From NCBI GenBank assembly GCA_021827885.1, contig JAKAUD010000097.1, positions 1-13,633 on the forward strand: a stretch of DNA of 13,633 bases. Reading direction: 5' to 3'. The DNA comes from Thermoplasmata archaeon. Lineage in GTDB: Archaea; Thermoplasmatota; Thermoplasmata; Thermoplasmatales; Thermoplasmataceae. The translations under genes and the position numbers were made by a program. Shown here piece by piece: positions 13,353 through 13,633 of this stretch; within the stretch, counting starts at the first letter, position 1, and every line of letters begins with the position of its first letter. The notes beneath the pieces are model-generated. The model made no database searches. It was given only the letters and a program-made list of their open reading frames with translations, and was not told the origin of the DNA.

Positions 13353-13633
13353 ATGTATAAAAGCAGTGATACCCACGAGTCACAGAACGAATTCAAGGGT
13401 ATGAATCCGGCGCTTACCATGATAGTCCGGTCGATCGAGAGGGTCAGGGATACTGACGACCCGGACAGAGTAATAATCAATAATAACTCGAAGGGGAGTA
13501 TCACTGTTCTCGAGCGTCAGGGAGGCATTCCTGAAATATCTTCCGTTCAGGCACGCACTCATTGTAAACCAGTACGGAAGACCCATAACGGACGATGGCG
13601 GCCATAATGTCATCGACAGGATAGCCAAGCGGG
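13353..13633 (+). pseudogene. tyrosine recombinase (integrase) remnant, frameshifted and cut by window end
   Basis: Two frames join into an integrase-like C-terminal half. The first gives GMNPALTMIVRSIERVRDTD and DRVIINNNSKG, resembling the region around the first catalytic Arg and the SKG hairpin, but the Arg and Glu of the usual G.R..E motif are missing. After a shift near the GGGG run at 13493-13496 the next frame gives VSLFSSVREAFLKYL, then FRHALIVNQYGRPITDDGG and DRIAKR up to the window edge, the usual block before the HxLR motif. The catalytic H-R-H-Y part would lie outside. A continuous frame of 104 codons ending at 13607 switches into noise after the shift. It marks an old integration event at this edge. 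Confidence 0.55.

Noticed and set aside
13293..13607. 104-codon ORF as one intact gene
   Set aside because: Its first 20 codons shadow the 33-codon ORF and its last third is out of frame with integrase-like sequence; it is a frameshifted remnant.
1..13633. CRISPR array, tRNA or rRNA genes
   Set aside because: No regularly spaced repeats of 24-37 bp and no cloverleaf or rRNA-like segments were seen; the Cas4-like nuclease is larger than Cas4 and has no cas neighbours.

Overview
The window looks like an accessory (defence) island of an archaeon, probably a Thermoplasmata member. Pointers are archaeal-type AbrB proteins, TATA boxes about 25 bp upstream of start codons (leaderless genes), GGTGA/GGAGG ribosome-binding sites inside operons, frequent GTG/TTG starts, and an adenine methylase of a type I associate with Thermoplasmatales. 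The lineage is inferred from memory of protein families, not from a search.

Left flank (1-1974): an AbrB gene cut by the window edge; a second, convergent AbrB gene broken by a one-base frameshift; two tandem related small genes with overlapping stop/start; a winged-helix regulator; and a D12-class DNA adenine methylase whose DPPY motif reads GPPD. Next (1964-4685, minus strand) is an ABC-three-component (ABC-3C) conflict system with 4-nt gene overlaps: HNH-nuclease effector, middle component 6, and a DUF2326 SMC-like ATPase. The 4686-5190 stretch is a graveyard: it carries, in the same order and orientation as the left flank, an AbrB pseudogene, a convergent AbrB tail and the tail of an adenine methylase. 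It appears to be a decayed, internally deleted second copy of positions 1-1974.

The centre (5197-12967) is the most interesting part. On the plus strand are an HNH endonuclease with a PUA/EVE-like N-terminal domain and a DndC-like PAPS-reductase-family enzyme with its own leaderless promoter. Converging on them is a six-frame minus-strand operon: winged-helix regulator, a small unknown protein, a 26-codon micro-ORF, a Cas4/RecB-like PD-(D/E)XK nuclease with four cysteines, a UPF1-like SF1 helicase, and a 395-residue protein I do not recognise. The last three all start with TTG behind good ribosome-binding sites. No DndA/B/D/E, DndFGH, SspABE or BREX partner is visible. A DndC-like enzyme beside a separate nuclease-helicase pair and an orphan protein is therefore a candidate for an undescribed defence system.

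The right flank (12968-13633) holds a regulator intergenic region with a 16-bp near-perfect direct repeat, a small ribbon-helix-helix-like gene with a frameshift near its start, a 33-codon ORF, and a frameshifted tyrosine-recombinase remnant running off the end. The two winged-helix regulators near the edges are paralogues. Together with the integrase remnant and the decayed duplicate, this suggests a region built by repeated integration and duplication. The cargo from about 1975 to 12180 is visibly more AT-rich than both flanks.
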